In this document: positions 34,701-42,805 of the stretch, piece by piece
Layout: every line of letters starts with the position of its first letter
Numbering within the stretch: position 1 is the first letter of the stretch
Source: Hahella sp.
Lineage (GTDB): Bacteria > Pseudomonadota > Gammaproteobacteria > Pseudomonadales > Oleiphilaceae
Length of the DNA: 64,000 nt
Direction of reading: 5' to 3'
Assembly: GCA_028280065.1 (NCBI GenBank)
Contig: JANQMN010000099.1
Location: 1 to 64,000 of the forward strand
The notes under the pieces: generated by a model
Databases searched by the model: none
Seen by the model: the letters and a program-made list of their open reading frames with translations, nothing else
Told to the model about the DNA's origin: nothing
Translations under genes and position numbers: made by a program

Positions 34701-37700
34701 GGTTCAGCCGTTGTATTGGATGCCGATGTTACGATCTCTGATGTGGAACTGGATGCACTGAATGCTACTGCGGGAAATTACTCTGGCGCGACACTCGCCA
34801 TAAGTCGTAATGGTGGAGCAAATACCAATGATGTTTTCGCGGGAAGCGGCCTGCTTTCCAACCTAACCCAGGCTGGGGCGCTCACTTATAACAGTTTAAA
34901 TGTTGGCACGGTGACGACAAACAGCGGTGGTACCCTGTTACTCACTTTAAGTGATGGCAGTAATACTCCCACTACGTCAATCGTAAATAGCATAATGCAG
35001 GCCATTACCTACAGTTTTGCCGGTGATGATCCACCTGCGAGCGTCACTTTAGATTGGGTATTTAATGACGGGACTTCTAACAGTTCTGGCACCAATCAAA
35101 CGGTGGTAGATATTACTGCGGTTAACGATCCGCCAACAGATATTTCAGTCTCCAGCACCACGATCAATGAGAGTTCGACGGGCACCACCACTAACATTGC
35201 GACACTCTCGGCGACGGACGCGGATGATACGCCGACAGCATTTAGTTTGGTAACGGCTGATACGGCGGGCAATGGTGATTGCGGAACAACCAGCGTAAAC
35301 GATGCCGATAACGCAGATTTTGCGATTAGTGGTACCGATCTGCAAAGCGCTACAGCTTTATCTGCTGGTGCTTATGAAATTTGTATTCAGGTCTCCGATG
35401 AAGATGCTGGTGGCGCTGAGACTTTCGAGAAGACCTTCACCATTACTATTGCGGACGATGTTGCGCCTGTACTTGCAGAAGTCACAGCGGTTCCCGATCC
35501 AACTACGGACTCCACCCCAAGTGTGACCTTTAGTTCAACTGAAGCGGGCACAATTATCGTGGGGGGGGATTGTAACTCCGCAGCTACATCCGCTGTGGTT
35601 GGTAATAATACAATTACGCTGGACTCCGATGGCGCTGGTGGAGCATTATTGGATGGAAATAGCCCATTCAACTGTACGATTACGGTTGAAGATACCGATA
35701 CGAATCAAAGTACACCGCTATCATTAACCGCCTTCTCGGTTGATACAACAGCGCCAACCCTTGACACAGGCAATTCGTTGCCTGCAGATAATACGACAAA
35801 TGTTGCGGTAACTGACACCATTCTGTTGAGTTACGACGAAAATGTCTTATTAGGGAACGGCGAAACGATCACCCTATTTAATGTATCTAATAATGCCACA
35901 CTGGAAATCTTCACGGCTTCCTCAACCACAGCGGCCACAGGGTCTGATGGCGGTAATATTTCCGTAAATGCGGTAGAAATCACCATTACCCCAGGTTCAA
36001 ACTTGCCAGCGGGCACTAATCTGGCTGTACAGTATGGCGCGTCGAGTGTGACGGATACAGCGGGTAACACGGCAAACGCTGTCAGTTCAAACACCGCCTA
36101 TGACATCACGACATTACCGCAGCTGAGTATTGCAGTGTCACCCACTACCATTACGGAAACTGCCGTTGTGGCGACATATACCGTCACGCTGGAAGATGAC
36201 GACGGTGACCCATTCCCGGCTGACGGTAACGTGACCATGACTACCACCATTGATGGTGGCTCAAGTGCCACTGGTGGCGGTGTCGATTACAACCTGGCGG
36301 GCACAACAAGCGGTGGCAGCTTCCAGATTGACAGTGGTCAAAGTACCAATACCTTTACTGTTACTTCTGTGGACGATGGTCAGACCGGCGAATCTCCTGA
36401 AACGGTTATTGTGAACATATCTGGGCCAGGTGGTAATGCCTTTATATCCAGCACCTCTAGTGCGACGTTGACCATATCTGAGAACCAATTACCGGATCTG
36501 GCTGGTAGTGTTCCTGCAGCGGATACCATCAACGAAGATGAAACCACCAGTATTGATCTGTCTGCGGTGACGCTAACTGATGGCGACGATACGTCGGGTA
36601 CGCTAACCTTCGCCGTTGACTCGGGTACCGTATCTTCGGGTGTTGGGAACTCTGGCGGTGTCACGGTTACTGGCTCAGGTTCTGCATCAATGGAACTGGC
36701 TGGTGACTTTACCGACATTGTGACTTATCTGGATAATGCCAATGCTGTACAAGTCACGTCGGCTAAAGACTCCACCGCAGCGATTACCCTTACGGTGACC
36801 CCTAACGATGGTACTTCAGATGGTGCTGCTGAAAACATGACCATCACCGTGACACCGGTTAACGATAATCCGACCTTAGTTTCCACCTTTGATGCCGAAT
36901 TTGATTTTGACAACACCACAGGCACATTAAGTAATACAGATACTCGCTACTCTCAAACGGTTAGTGGCGTCACCATGACGGTAGATATTGACAGTGGCAC
37001 CTGGACGAACGACAACAGCGGTGGTGGTGGCTCAACTGATGACTCCATTTACACTGGAGCCGCTGGGCCTACGTCTGTGACATTCGGTTTTGATTCATCC
37101 ATAACAGTGAACTCATTCTATCAATTCGTTGTTGGTGCCGCCGATGGTGGAACTTTCACCTATGCGGCGGGCGGTAGCACGACGGACGCAACTGAAACGG
37201 GTGCTAACATCGCCAGCGGGGTGACTATATCACCCTCCGATTGGACAAATGTGACAGGCTTTACGGTGACGAATAATGGCGGCGCGTTCAATCCTGCATT
37301 TGATACCTTGTCTTACTCTGCCGCACTCAACTTGCCCACATTCTTGACGTTCGTTGAAGAAACTCAGGGCAATGTGGATTTGTCCGCATTCATTTTCGAA
37401 GATGTGGATAACGCTACAATTACCGTCACCCTGAATGTGACTGGCGGCACTTTTGGTGCTCCTGCTAGCGGCGCAGGCCAGACTGTGACCGAGACGCAGG
37501 TGTCTCCAACCAGTATTACATTGCAAGGTTCACCTGCTAACATTGGTACCTATCTGGATACCGCGTCCAACATCACCTTTACGGGCGATACGGATGTGCA
37601 GGGCACTGGTGCTGGCTCATTGACGATATTGGCGAATGATGGCACCAGTGGGGATGTGACGTTAACAACGCTGAGTCTCAACATCACTAACGTGAATGAA

Positions 37701-40700
37701 ACGCCAATAGCCAATGACGATACCGGTGTCACGACCGATGAAGATGTCCCTCTTGCCATTGGTGTGTTGGATAACGATTCCGATTCCGATGGAACGATTG
37801 ATGCGACCACCGTCGCCGTGGCCAGTGGGCCGACCAATGGTAGTACCTCAGTGAACCCAACCAATGGTCAGATTACCTATACACCTGACGCGAATTTTAA
37901 CGGCAATGACAGTTTTACCTATACTGTCGAGGATAATGAAGGCAGTACATCAAATGCGGCGACGGTTTCAGTCACCATCAACCCGGTGAATGACCCACCG
38001 ACCGCGGTTAGTGACAGCCAGACCATCGTTGAAGACAGTGGACTTAATATTATTAACGTCTTGGACAACGATGTTGATATAGACAGCACCATAAATACCG
38101 GAAGCCTGGCCATTGCAACACAGGCGAGTAATGGAACAGCGGCGCTAAACGGAACAACCCTTCGCTATCAGCCCAATTCGAACTTTACAGGGAGCGATAC
38201 TTTCACCTATACCGTGGCAGATAATGAAGGTGCTGTGTCCGATCCGGGCTCCGTCACCATCACAGTCACAGCGTTGAATGATAACCCGGTGGCTCGAGAT
38301 GACTCAGACGCATTGCCAGAAGGAACCAGCAAGGACCTCATCATTTTGGCCAATGATTCGGATGTGGATGGCACGATTGACCCCGCGACTGTAGAAATTG
38401 TTACTCAGCCTGAATCAGGTAGCGTGGTTGTCAGTGATTCTGGCTTAGCGACCTATACGCCAAATGCAGGATACACCGGACTCGATAGCTTCACTTACAC
38501 CGTTAAAAATACGGAAGGTGTGACGACGAACGTTGCTACGGTTAATTTAGCCATTGATTCAACCAACGTTGCACCAGAGGTCGCTGACGATACGGCTACG
38601 GTAGACGAAGATAGCGCCATCACCATCTCCGTGTTAGATAATGATACTGATACTGATGGCACGTTGGATGTCGCCAGTCTGACGATTATCAGTCAACCGG
38701 CCTCCGGTGATGTGACCATCGATGAAGATAAAGTGACCTATACACCGGCAGAGAATTTCAACGGTTTCGATGAGTTCAGTTATCGCATTGCGGATAATGA
38801 CAGCGCCACGTCTATCGCGACGGTTAGTATGACCATCACACCTGTGAATGATCCCCCTGTAGCGAATGACCCACTGACACTGGCTAGCGTTGGTGAACTA
38901 TACAGCTTTACCTATAACCCCTCGGATATAGATGGGGATACATTGACTTTGTCTTCGAAAACACTGCCGGCATGGCTGACCTTTGCGGCGGAAACGGGCT
39001 TACTGTCAGGCACGCCCAGTGCGGAAAACCTGGGTGATAACAGTGTCATTCTTTCAGTAACGGATGGTACCGAGAGCATTGATACTGAGTTTATCCTCGT
39101 GGTGTCAGAGGCTGATGGTAATGGGGATAACACGGCCCCGGAAATCAGCGGTGTGCCCCAGACCACAGTGGAAGAGGGCAGCACTTACAGTTTTGTGCCA
39201 ACCGCGACGGATGCAGACGGTGATACGCTGACGTTCTCAATCGAGAATCAACCGAGTTGGGCAGGCTTTAATACGGCGACTGGCGCCTTAACGGGTACGC
39301 CGACCAGTGCTGATGTGGGTTTAACCACGGGCATAGTGATCAGCGTCAGTGACGCCGAGGCAACCAGCAGTCTGGCTGCTTTCAGCATTGAAGTACTGGC
39401 CCCTAATGCAATACCGGTGGCGAACAGTCCATTAACGCTGACGGCCAGTGTCGGTGCCATCTATAGCTTTACCTATGTGGCAACGGATGCCGATGCGGAC
39501 GATATACTGACCCTGTCTGCCCCGACACTACCAGACTGGCTGGAGTTTAATGATCAAACCGGTGAACTTTTTGGAACACCCGAACAGTCAGACGTTGGCA
39601 CTCATCCAGTGGTATTGGAAGTCACAGATGGAGAGGCAACCGTATCAACCACCTTCACTCTCCAGGTGGTCGATCCCAATGTGGATCCGAATAACAATGC
39701 CCCAGTGCCTAACCGACCGGAAACACTGACCGTCAATGTGGGTGAAGTCTATAGTTTTACCTATAGTGCGACTGATGTTGATGTTGAGGATACGCTGACC
39801 TACTCAGCCCTTGTGCTCCCTGACTGGCTGGATTTTAATACGCAAACCGGAGTGCTTTCCGGCACGCCAGCGGAGTCCGATATCGCCAGCCATCAGGTGA
39901 GTCTACAGGTAACTGATGACACGGAAACGGTCACCACATCATTCACCATACAAGTATTCCCAAGTGTAGATCCGGGCAATAATGCACCAACAGGTCAGGT
40001 CCAGATTAACGGCACTGCGGAGCAAAACCAAACGCTCACTGTCAATACCGACAGCATCGCTGACCCGGATGGTCTGGGTGACTTCAGCATCTCCTGGATG
40101 CGCAACGGTGTAATCACTGGAGCCACGGGTACCTCTTACGTGCTCACTCAGGCAGATGTTGGCTCGACGATAAGCGTGGTAGTGAGCTATGTTGATGGTG
40201 CAGGAACCACCGAGAGCTTGACCAGTGCAGCGACGTTGACAGTCACCAATGTCAATGACGCTCCTAGTGGATCGGTCACCATTAGTGGAGACAATGTAGA
40301 AGGCAGTATATTGACCTTGAATGCCGTGCTCAGTGATCTGGATGGATTGGGCAATTTCCTTTATCAGTGGCAACGTAATGGCAAGTCGATTCCTGGTGCG
40401 ACAGGTGACACCTACACCTTGTCCAGCGAGGATGTTGGCAAAAGTATCAAGGTTGTATTGAGTTATACGGATCAGCAGGGAACGATTGAGTCAATCACCA
40501 GCAACCAAACAGAGCAAATTATTCCTGCTGAGTCTCAAAATGAACCGCCGACGATCACGCCTCCGGAAGAAGTGACGGTGAATGCGACGGGTTTGTTTAC
40601 GCCCGTGGATTTGGGCGTGGCCAACGCTGTTGATGCCAACGGAGATCCATTACCGGTCTCCCTGTCGGATTCGTCGAGTAACCGTTTACCTCCAGGAAAG

Positions 40701-42434
40701 CACATTGTTTACTGGGAAGCAGAAGATGCCAATGGTGAAACCGCGACGGTATCGCAAATCGTTAATGTGAATCCCATCGTCAGTTTCAGCAAAGACCAGT
40801 CAGCAGTAGAAGGTACCACGGTATCCTTTAGAGTGATCCTGAATGGTGAGGCAGCGACCTATCCGGTGACCGTCCCCTATAGCGTTGAAAGTGCTGCTAG
40901 CACTGCCAGCTCTGGCTCGGATCATAACCTTGTTTCTGGTGTCGCCACTATTCAGTCTGGCACAGAAGCAACCATTTCGTTCGATGTTCTGACTGACGAT
41001 GAATTCGAGCAAACCGAAACCATCGTTGCCAGGCTGGATTCAGCGACCAATGCGGTTGTGAGTAGCAGTAGCAAACGTCAGATAGTGTTTTCTATCGTCC
41101 AAGGGAATGTTGCACCGGAGATCGTGCTCGAAGTGAGTCAGAGAGGTGAGTCCCGTCTTACAGTGGCGCAGGATGAGGGGGCTGTGATCGTCAATGCTCA
41201 AGTCTCCGATCTGAATACCAATGATGTTGTTTCGGTGGAATGGACAGCTGATGGACTGGTCGATACGTCCAGTAGCGACCAAACCTTCGTTTTTGATCCC
41301 GCTTCGGTCACAACAGGTATTTATCAGGTGACGTTGTTCGCTGCTGATGATGCCAATCCTATCGCCACTAATATCAGTGATGTGTTTATTGAGGTTATCG
41401 ATACCTTTGCTGTGTTGAGCGATGTGATTGACACGGACGGTGACCTGATTCCGGATGACCAGGAAGGTTATGCCGATGCGGATGGGGATGGAATTCCCGA
41501 TTATCTGGATGCCATTAACGAATGTAATGTGATGCCATATCAGGCGCAAACTCAGGATGAATTCCTGGTGGAAGCGGACCCTGGGGTATGCATGCGAAGA
41601 GGGTCGATTTCGGCGCTAAACTCATCGGATGGACTAGAAGTGTTGCCAGTGACCGACGCTGCAGCCAGCTCTCTAGAAGCACAAAGTGGGCTTAAACATC
41701 TGCCATTTGAATATGCAAGTGCCTTGGAGCAGGTGACTACGGATGAATACAAATTTAGCAGTAATCTTGTGGATTTCAGAGGGACAGTCTCCACCTTTGG
41801 CCAGTCCATGAGTGTGGTATTACCGCAACGCGTTCAAATTCCTCAAGAGGCGGTGTACCGGAAGCGCATTGACGGACTTTGGCAGAACTTTGTGGTTGAC
41901 GACAACAATGCACTGGCGTCAGCCCCTGGTGAAAAAGGCATCTGTCCACCTCCAGGAGATGAGGCATTCACCGAGGGGCTCACTGAAGGCCACTGGTGTG
42001 TGCAGTTAACCATTGAAGACGGTGGCGTGAATGATGCTGATGGCAATATCAATCAGTCCATCGATGATACGGGCGGGGTAGCAACACTTGTTGTCGCACC
42101 AGAGCCTAAGTTAACACCTATTCCCTTAAGTCAAACCGAGTACGAATTTGGCACTGGAGAACAGACGGTGTTGGCGTTCTTGGTCACTACCCAGGCAGCA
42201 GGCGCGGAGCTGCGAGAACTGGTCTTCAGAGTTAGTGGTGACGTCGATCCGATGGCAGATATTGGCATCATCGGATTGTATTCAGATAGCAATGGAGATG
42301 GCATAGCCACCGATGAAACGCTGCTGGCAGTGGGCGTTCCGGATGTCGATACCGGCCAGGTAACCTTTACCCTGGAAACGCCATTAACCTTGCCTGCTGG
42401 CGAAACTCGCTTGTTAGTTACCTATGAATTCTGA
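31713..42434 (+). CDS. Giant secreted multidomain adhesin-like protein, 3573 aa, FG-GAP start and choice-of-anchor-U end
   Basis: The ATG at 31713 is preferred (RBS GAAAGGA ten nt before); a TTG at 31695 is the alternative. The signal peptide is cleaved near TASA. The N-terminus differs from the 20829 protein: five FG-GAP/VCBS-type calcium repeats (DVDNDGDLDLLVG, DLDNDGDLDLIF, DIDLDGDDDVIV, DIDGDSDLDAIVG, DLDDDGDLDLVVG; to residue about 355), Big_5- and fibronectin-like domains, then cadherin-like, Big and Calx-beta segments. From about residue 2000 it is homologous to the other giant: four tandem-95 repeats, four (not two) He_PIG repeats, two WQRNG repeats, HYR-like, Calx-beta, PKD-like, TSP3-like DTDGDLIPDD, choice-of-anchor U and the LLVTYEF end. 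Likely a calcium-dependent surface adhesin. A lipoprotein gene follows directly. Confidence 0.88.
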   Translation: MHKVNFRCNQKSKLPVFKKTIISAAISTILIGTASANGTFVNRIGSNNPFNGITGPMGTGTTLGDVDNDGDLDLLVGFFGNPRLLQYHENTGSASSPTFSSTPSTILTGLSSSSAKPSGSSDTGFIVPNFADLDNDGDLDLIFTDSSGSGTSPITYYRNDLIDGGTTNSAPSFSSFTPSGLPTTTGQSWGVVRSTDIDLDGDDDVIVVDGKPGNATLFLNNGSGSFSSSTFPDFKKSDGTTDATFEYPVYAFSDIDGDSDLDAIVGEFILDRSGCSTLCYFENNGTNFIERAVGETALEAFFNSPSSSDFPNDLEWPFVSIVDLDDDGDLDLVVGDYQSSGNETIRYLRNESVSVSSLSPVDDATGVSTSASFSITFTSAVTPQTGKSLTIKQVNDNSTVATLSSSDLSGGGTTTISFTPSGLSAGVAYYIQWDLGLFQDSSTADVIGISDLDFWNFTTLVGDITPPAFDSAPAASSVAATSFNIDFSLDEQGTVFAVAVPDGESQPSVAQVFAGQKNDGSAAASNSGASNSAVSGTSPFTSSVSLTGLSAGLTYDVYVVAQDDEDTPNQQATVTAVANVTTTTDTDSTISAGPGSEASALATIIDTVGEETQLFDFSLNDAGTSDGIATTVTALSIPVSGTSTDSERALVVWTLDGPDASSVAGSYDAGSDVINFASLSISVADNTSETYSISGYFNDNFSSADLVDGSTYILSIGDTGITEGPGSTFTTSSTNSGSGFATNVTATALSFTTEPDSTIASGSNFSMQPKVSAIDARGNVDVDYNQTVTLSGGDGTLTGILSVGTSGDGVADYSGIGYSSASDADANFAITATGSGLTAGTSNTINPDVVATKFIYDTEPAPTSISSGVPTAFTQVPVVHALDADNILDTGFTGDITLSIVDTGGTSLTGGHTVNSFSSTADPDGGGQTEVTQAASGGIATFDGLTLQYTVSGANDVFDIRATGSVTAVNSTAITAIINNAPAFAGLNGNPSHTEGGSAVVLDADVTISDVELDALNATAGNYSGATLAISRNGGANTNDVFAGSGLLSNLTQAGALTYNSLNVGTVTTNSGGTLLLTLSDGSNTPTTSIVNSIMQAITYSFAGDDPPASVTLDWVFNDGTSNSSGTNQTVVDITAVNDPPTDISVSSTTINESSTGTTTNIATLSATDADDTPTAFSLVTADTAGNGDCGTTSVNDADNADFAISGTDLQSATALSAGAYEICIQVSDEDAGGAETFEKTFTITIADDVAPVLAEVTAVPDPTTDSTPSVTFSSTEAGTIIVGGDCNSAATSAVVGNNTITLDSDGAGGALLDGNSPFNCTITVEDTDTNQSTPLSLTAFSVDTTAPTLDTGNSLPADNTTNVAVTDTILLSYDENVLLGNGETITLFNVSNNATLEIFTASSTTAATGSDGGNISVNAVEITITPGSNLPAGTNLAVQYGASSVTDTAGNTANAVSSNTAYDITTLPQLSIAVSPTTITETAVVATYTVTLEDDDGDPFPADGNVTMTTTIDGGSSATGGGVDYNLAGTTSGGSFQIDSGQSTNTFTVTSVDDGQTGESPETVIVNISGPGGNAFISSTSSATLTISENQLPDLAGSVPAADTINEDETTSIDLSAVTLTDGDDTSGTLTFAVDSGTVSSGVGNSGGVTVTGSGSASMELAGDFTDIVTYLDNANAVQVTSAKDSTAAITLTVTPNDGTSDGAAENMTITVTPVNDNPTLVSTFDAEFDFDNTTGTLSNTDTRYSQTVSGVTMTVDIDSGTWTNDNSGGGGSTDDSIYTGAAGPTSVTFGFDSSITVNSFYQFVVGAADGGTFTYAAGGSTTDATETGANIASGVTISPSDWTNVTGFTVTNNGGAFNPAFDTLSYSAALNLPTFLTFVEETQGNVDLSAFIFEDVDNATITVTLNVTGGTFGAPASGAGQTVTETQVSPTSITLQGSPANIGTYLDTASNITFTGDTDVQGTGAGSLTILANDGTSGDVTLTTLSLNITNVNETPIANDDTGVTTDEDVPLAIGVLDNDSDSDGTIDATTVAVASGPTNGSTSVNPTNGQITYTPDANFNGNDSFTYTVEDNEGSTSNAATVSVTINPVNDPPTAVSDSQTIVEDSGLNIINVLDNDVDIDSTINTGSLAIATQASNGTAALNGTTLRYQPNSNFTGSDTFTYTVADNEGAVSDPGSVTITVTALNDNPVARDDSDALPEGTSKDLIILANDSDVDGTIDPATVEIVTQPESGSVVVSDSGLATYTPNAGYTGLDSFTYTVKNTEGVTTNVATVNLAIDSTNVAPEVADDTATVDEDSAITISVLDNDTDTDGTLDVASLTIISQPASGDVTIDEDKVTYTPAENFNGFDEFSYRIADNDSATSIATVSMTITPVNDPPVANDPLTLASVGELYSFTYNPSDIDGDTLTLSSKTLPAWLTFAAETGLLSGTPSAENLGDNSVILSVTDGTESIDTEFILVVSEADGNGDNTAPEISGVPQTTVEEGSTYSFVPTATDADGDTLTFSIENQPSWAGFNTATGALTGTPTSADVGLTTGIVISVSDAEATSSLAAFSIEVLAPNAIPVANSPLTLTASVGAIYSFTYVATDADADDILTLSAPTLPDWLEFNDQTGELFGTPEQSDVGTHPVVLEVTDGEATVSTTFTLQVVDPNVDPNNNAPVPNRPETLTVNVGEVYSFTYSATDVDVEDTLTYSALVLPDWLDFNTQTGVLSGTPAESDIASHQVSLQVTDDTETVTTSFTIQVFPSVDPGNNAPTGQVQINGTAEQNQTLTVNTDSIADPDGLGDFSISWMRNGVITGATGTSYVLTQADVGSTISVVVSYVDGAGTTESLTSAATLTVTNVNDAPSGSVTISGDNVEGSILTLNAVLSDLDGLGNFLYQWQRNGKSIPGATGDTYTLSSEDVGKSIKVVLSYTDQQGTIESITSNQTEQIIPAESQNEPPTITPPEEVTVNATGLFTPVDLGVANAVDANGDPLPVSLSDSSSNRLPPGKHIVYWEAEDANGETATVSQIVNVNPIVSFSKDQSAVEGTTVSFRVILNGEAATYPVTVPYSVESAASTASSGSDHNLVSGVATIQSGTEATISFDVLTDDEFEQTETIVARLDSATNAVVSSSSKRQIVFSIVQGNVAPEIVLEVSQRGESRLTVAQDEGAVIVNAQVSDLNTNDVVSVEWTADGLVDTSSSDQTFVFDPASVTTGIYQVTLFAADDANPIATNISDVFIEVIDTFAVLSDVIDTDGDLIPDDQEGYADADGDGIPDYLDAINECNVMPYQAQTQDEFLVEADPGVCMRRGSISALNSSDGLEVLPVTDAAASSLEAQSGLKHLPFEYASALEQVTTDEYKFSSNLVDFRGTVSTFGQSMSVVLPQRVQIPQEAVYRKRIDGLWQNFVVDDNNALASAPGEKGICPPPGDEAFTEGLTEGHWCVQLTIEDGGVNDADGNINQSIDDTGGVATLVVAPEPKLTPIPLSQTEYEFGTGEQTVLAFLVTTQAAGAELRELVFRVSGDVDPMADIGIIGLYSDSNGDGIATDETLLAVGVPDVDTGQVTFTLETPLTLPAGETRLLVTYEF

Positions 42435-42444
42435 GGAGAGAAAA

Positions 42445-42666
42445 ATGAAAATTTTGTTCAAAGGAATCCTGCTCAGTTTTGGTTTTTTGCTTCTGGTATC
42501 CTGTGGTGGCGGTAGTAGTTCTAATAACGATGATGAACCGGAACCACCAATCGAAAAAACCTTTAGTCTGCAATTAAAGTCCGCTGATATTCGGCTTAGT
42601 AGTAATGGCGAGGCGCTATCAGTGGATACCGACGAGGTGAAAAGCGGACAGTTAACTGTACGCTAA
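42445..42666 (+). CDS. Small lipoprotein partner, copy 3 (73 aa)
   Basis: ATG 42445 is chosen over an ATG at 42424, because it has a good RBS (GAGGAGAG, over the giant gene's stop) and gives the same length and signal peptide as the other copies. Lipobox LVSC, then GGGSSS, an asparagine/aspartate/glutamate linker, and the conserved tail FSLQLKSADIRLSSNGEAL then DTDEVKSGQLTV. Ten nt separate it from the giant gene. A hairpin that may be a terminator follows at 42696, so giant gene and lipoprotein form one unit that ends here. Confidence 0.85.
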   Translation: MKILFKGILLSFGFLLLVSCGGGSSSNNDDEPEPPIEKTFSLQLKSADIRLSSNGEALSVDTDEVKSGQLTVR

Positions 42667-42695
42667 TCGAAGAAGAAGTGGCGACCTATCCATTT

Positions 42696-42714
42696 GGTGC
42701 CCTAACAGGGCACC
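42696..42714 (+). terminator. Hairpin after lipoprotein copy 3
   Basis: A perfect 7-bp stem (GGTGCCC / GGGCACC) with loop TAACA, 29 nt after the stop codon. The following GTACTTCATTTCC is only moderately T-rich, so it may be a weak intrinsic terminator. Confidence 0.5.
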
Positions 42715-42805
42715 GTACTTCATTTCCACCTACCTATTCCCGACTATAATTAAATGATTCTCTATCCAGGATAACACCCCAGTTCTGTGAAAAGGGAGGA
42801 ATACT

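Noticed and set aside
21365..42052. Numerous long antisense frames inside the giant genes
   Set aside because: These are shadows created by the repetitive Thr/Ser/Asp/Val codon pattern of the giant proteins; none has a signal peptide, RBS or motif.
21400..42400. Could the tandem repeats in the giant genes be CRISPR-like or satellite DNA
   Set aside because: Repeats are protein-domain length (80-110 residues), diverged, and in frame; no short identical repeats with spacers.
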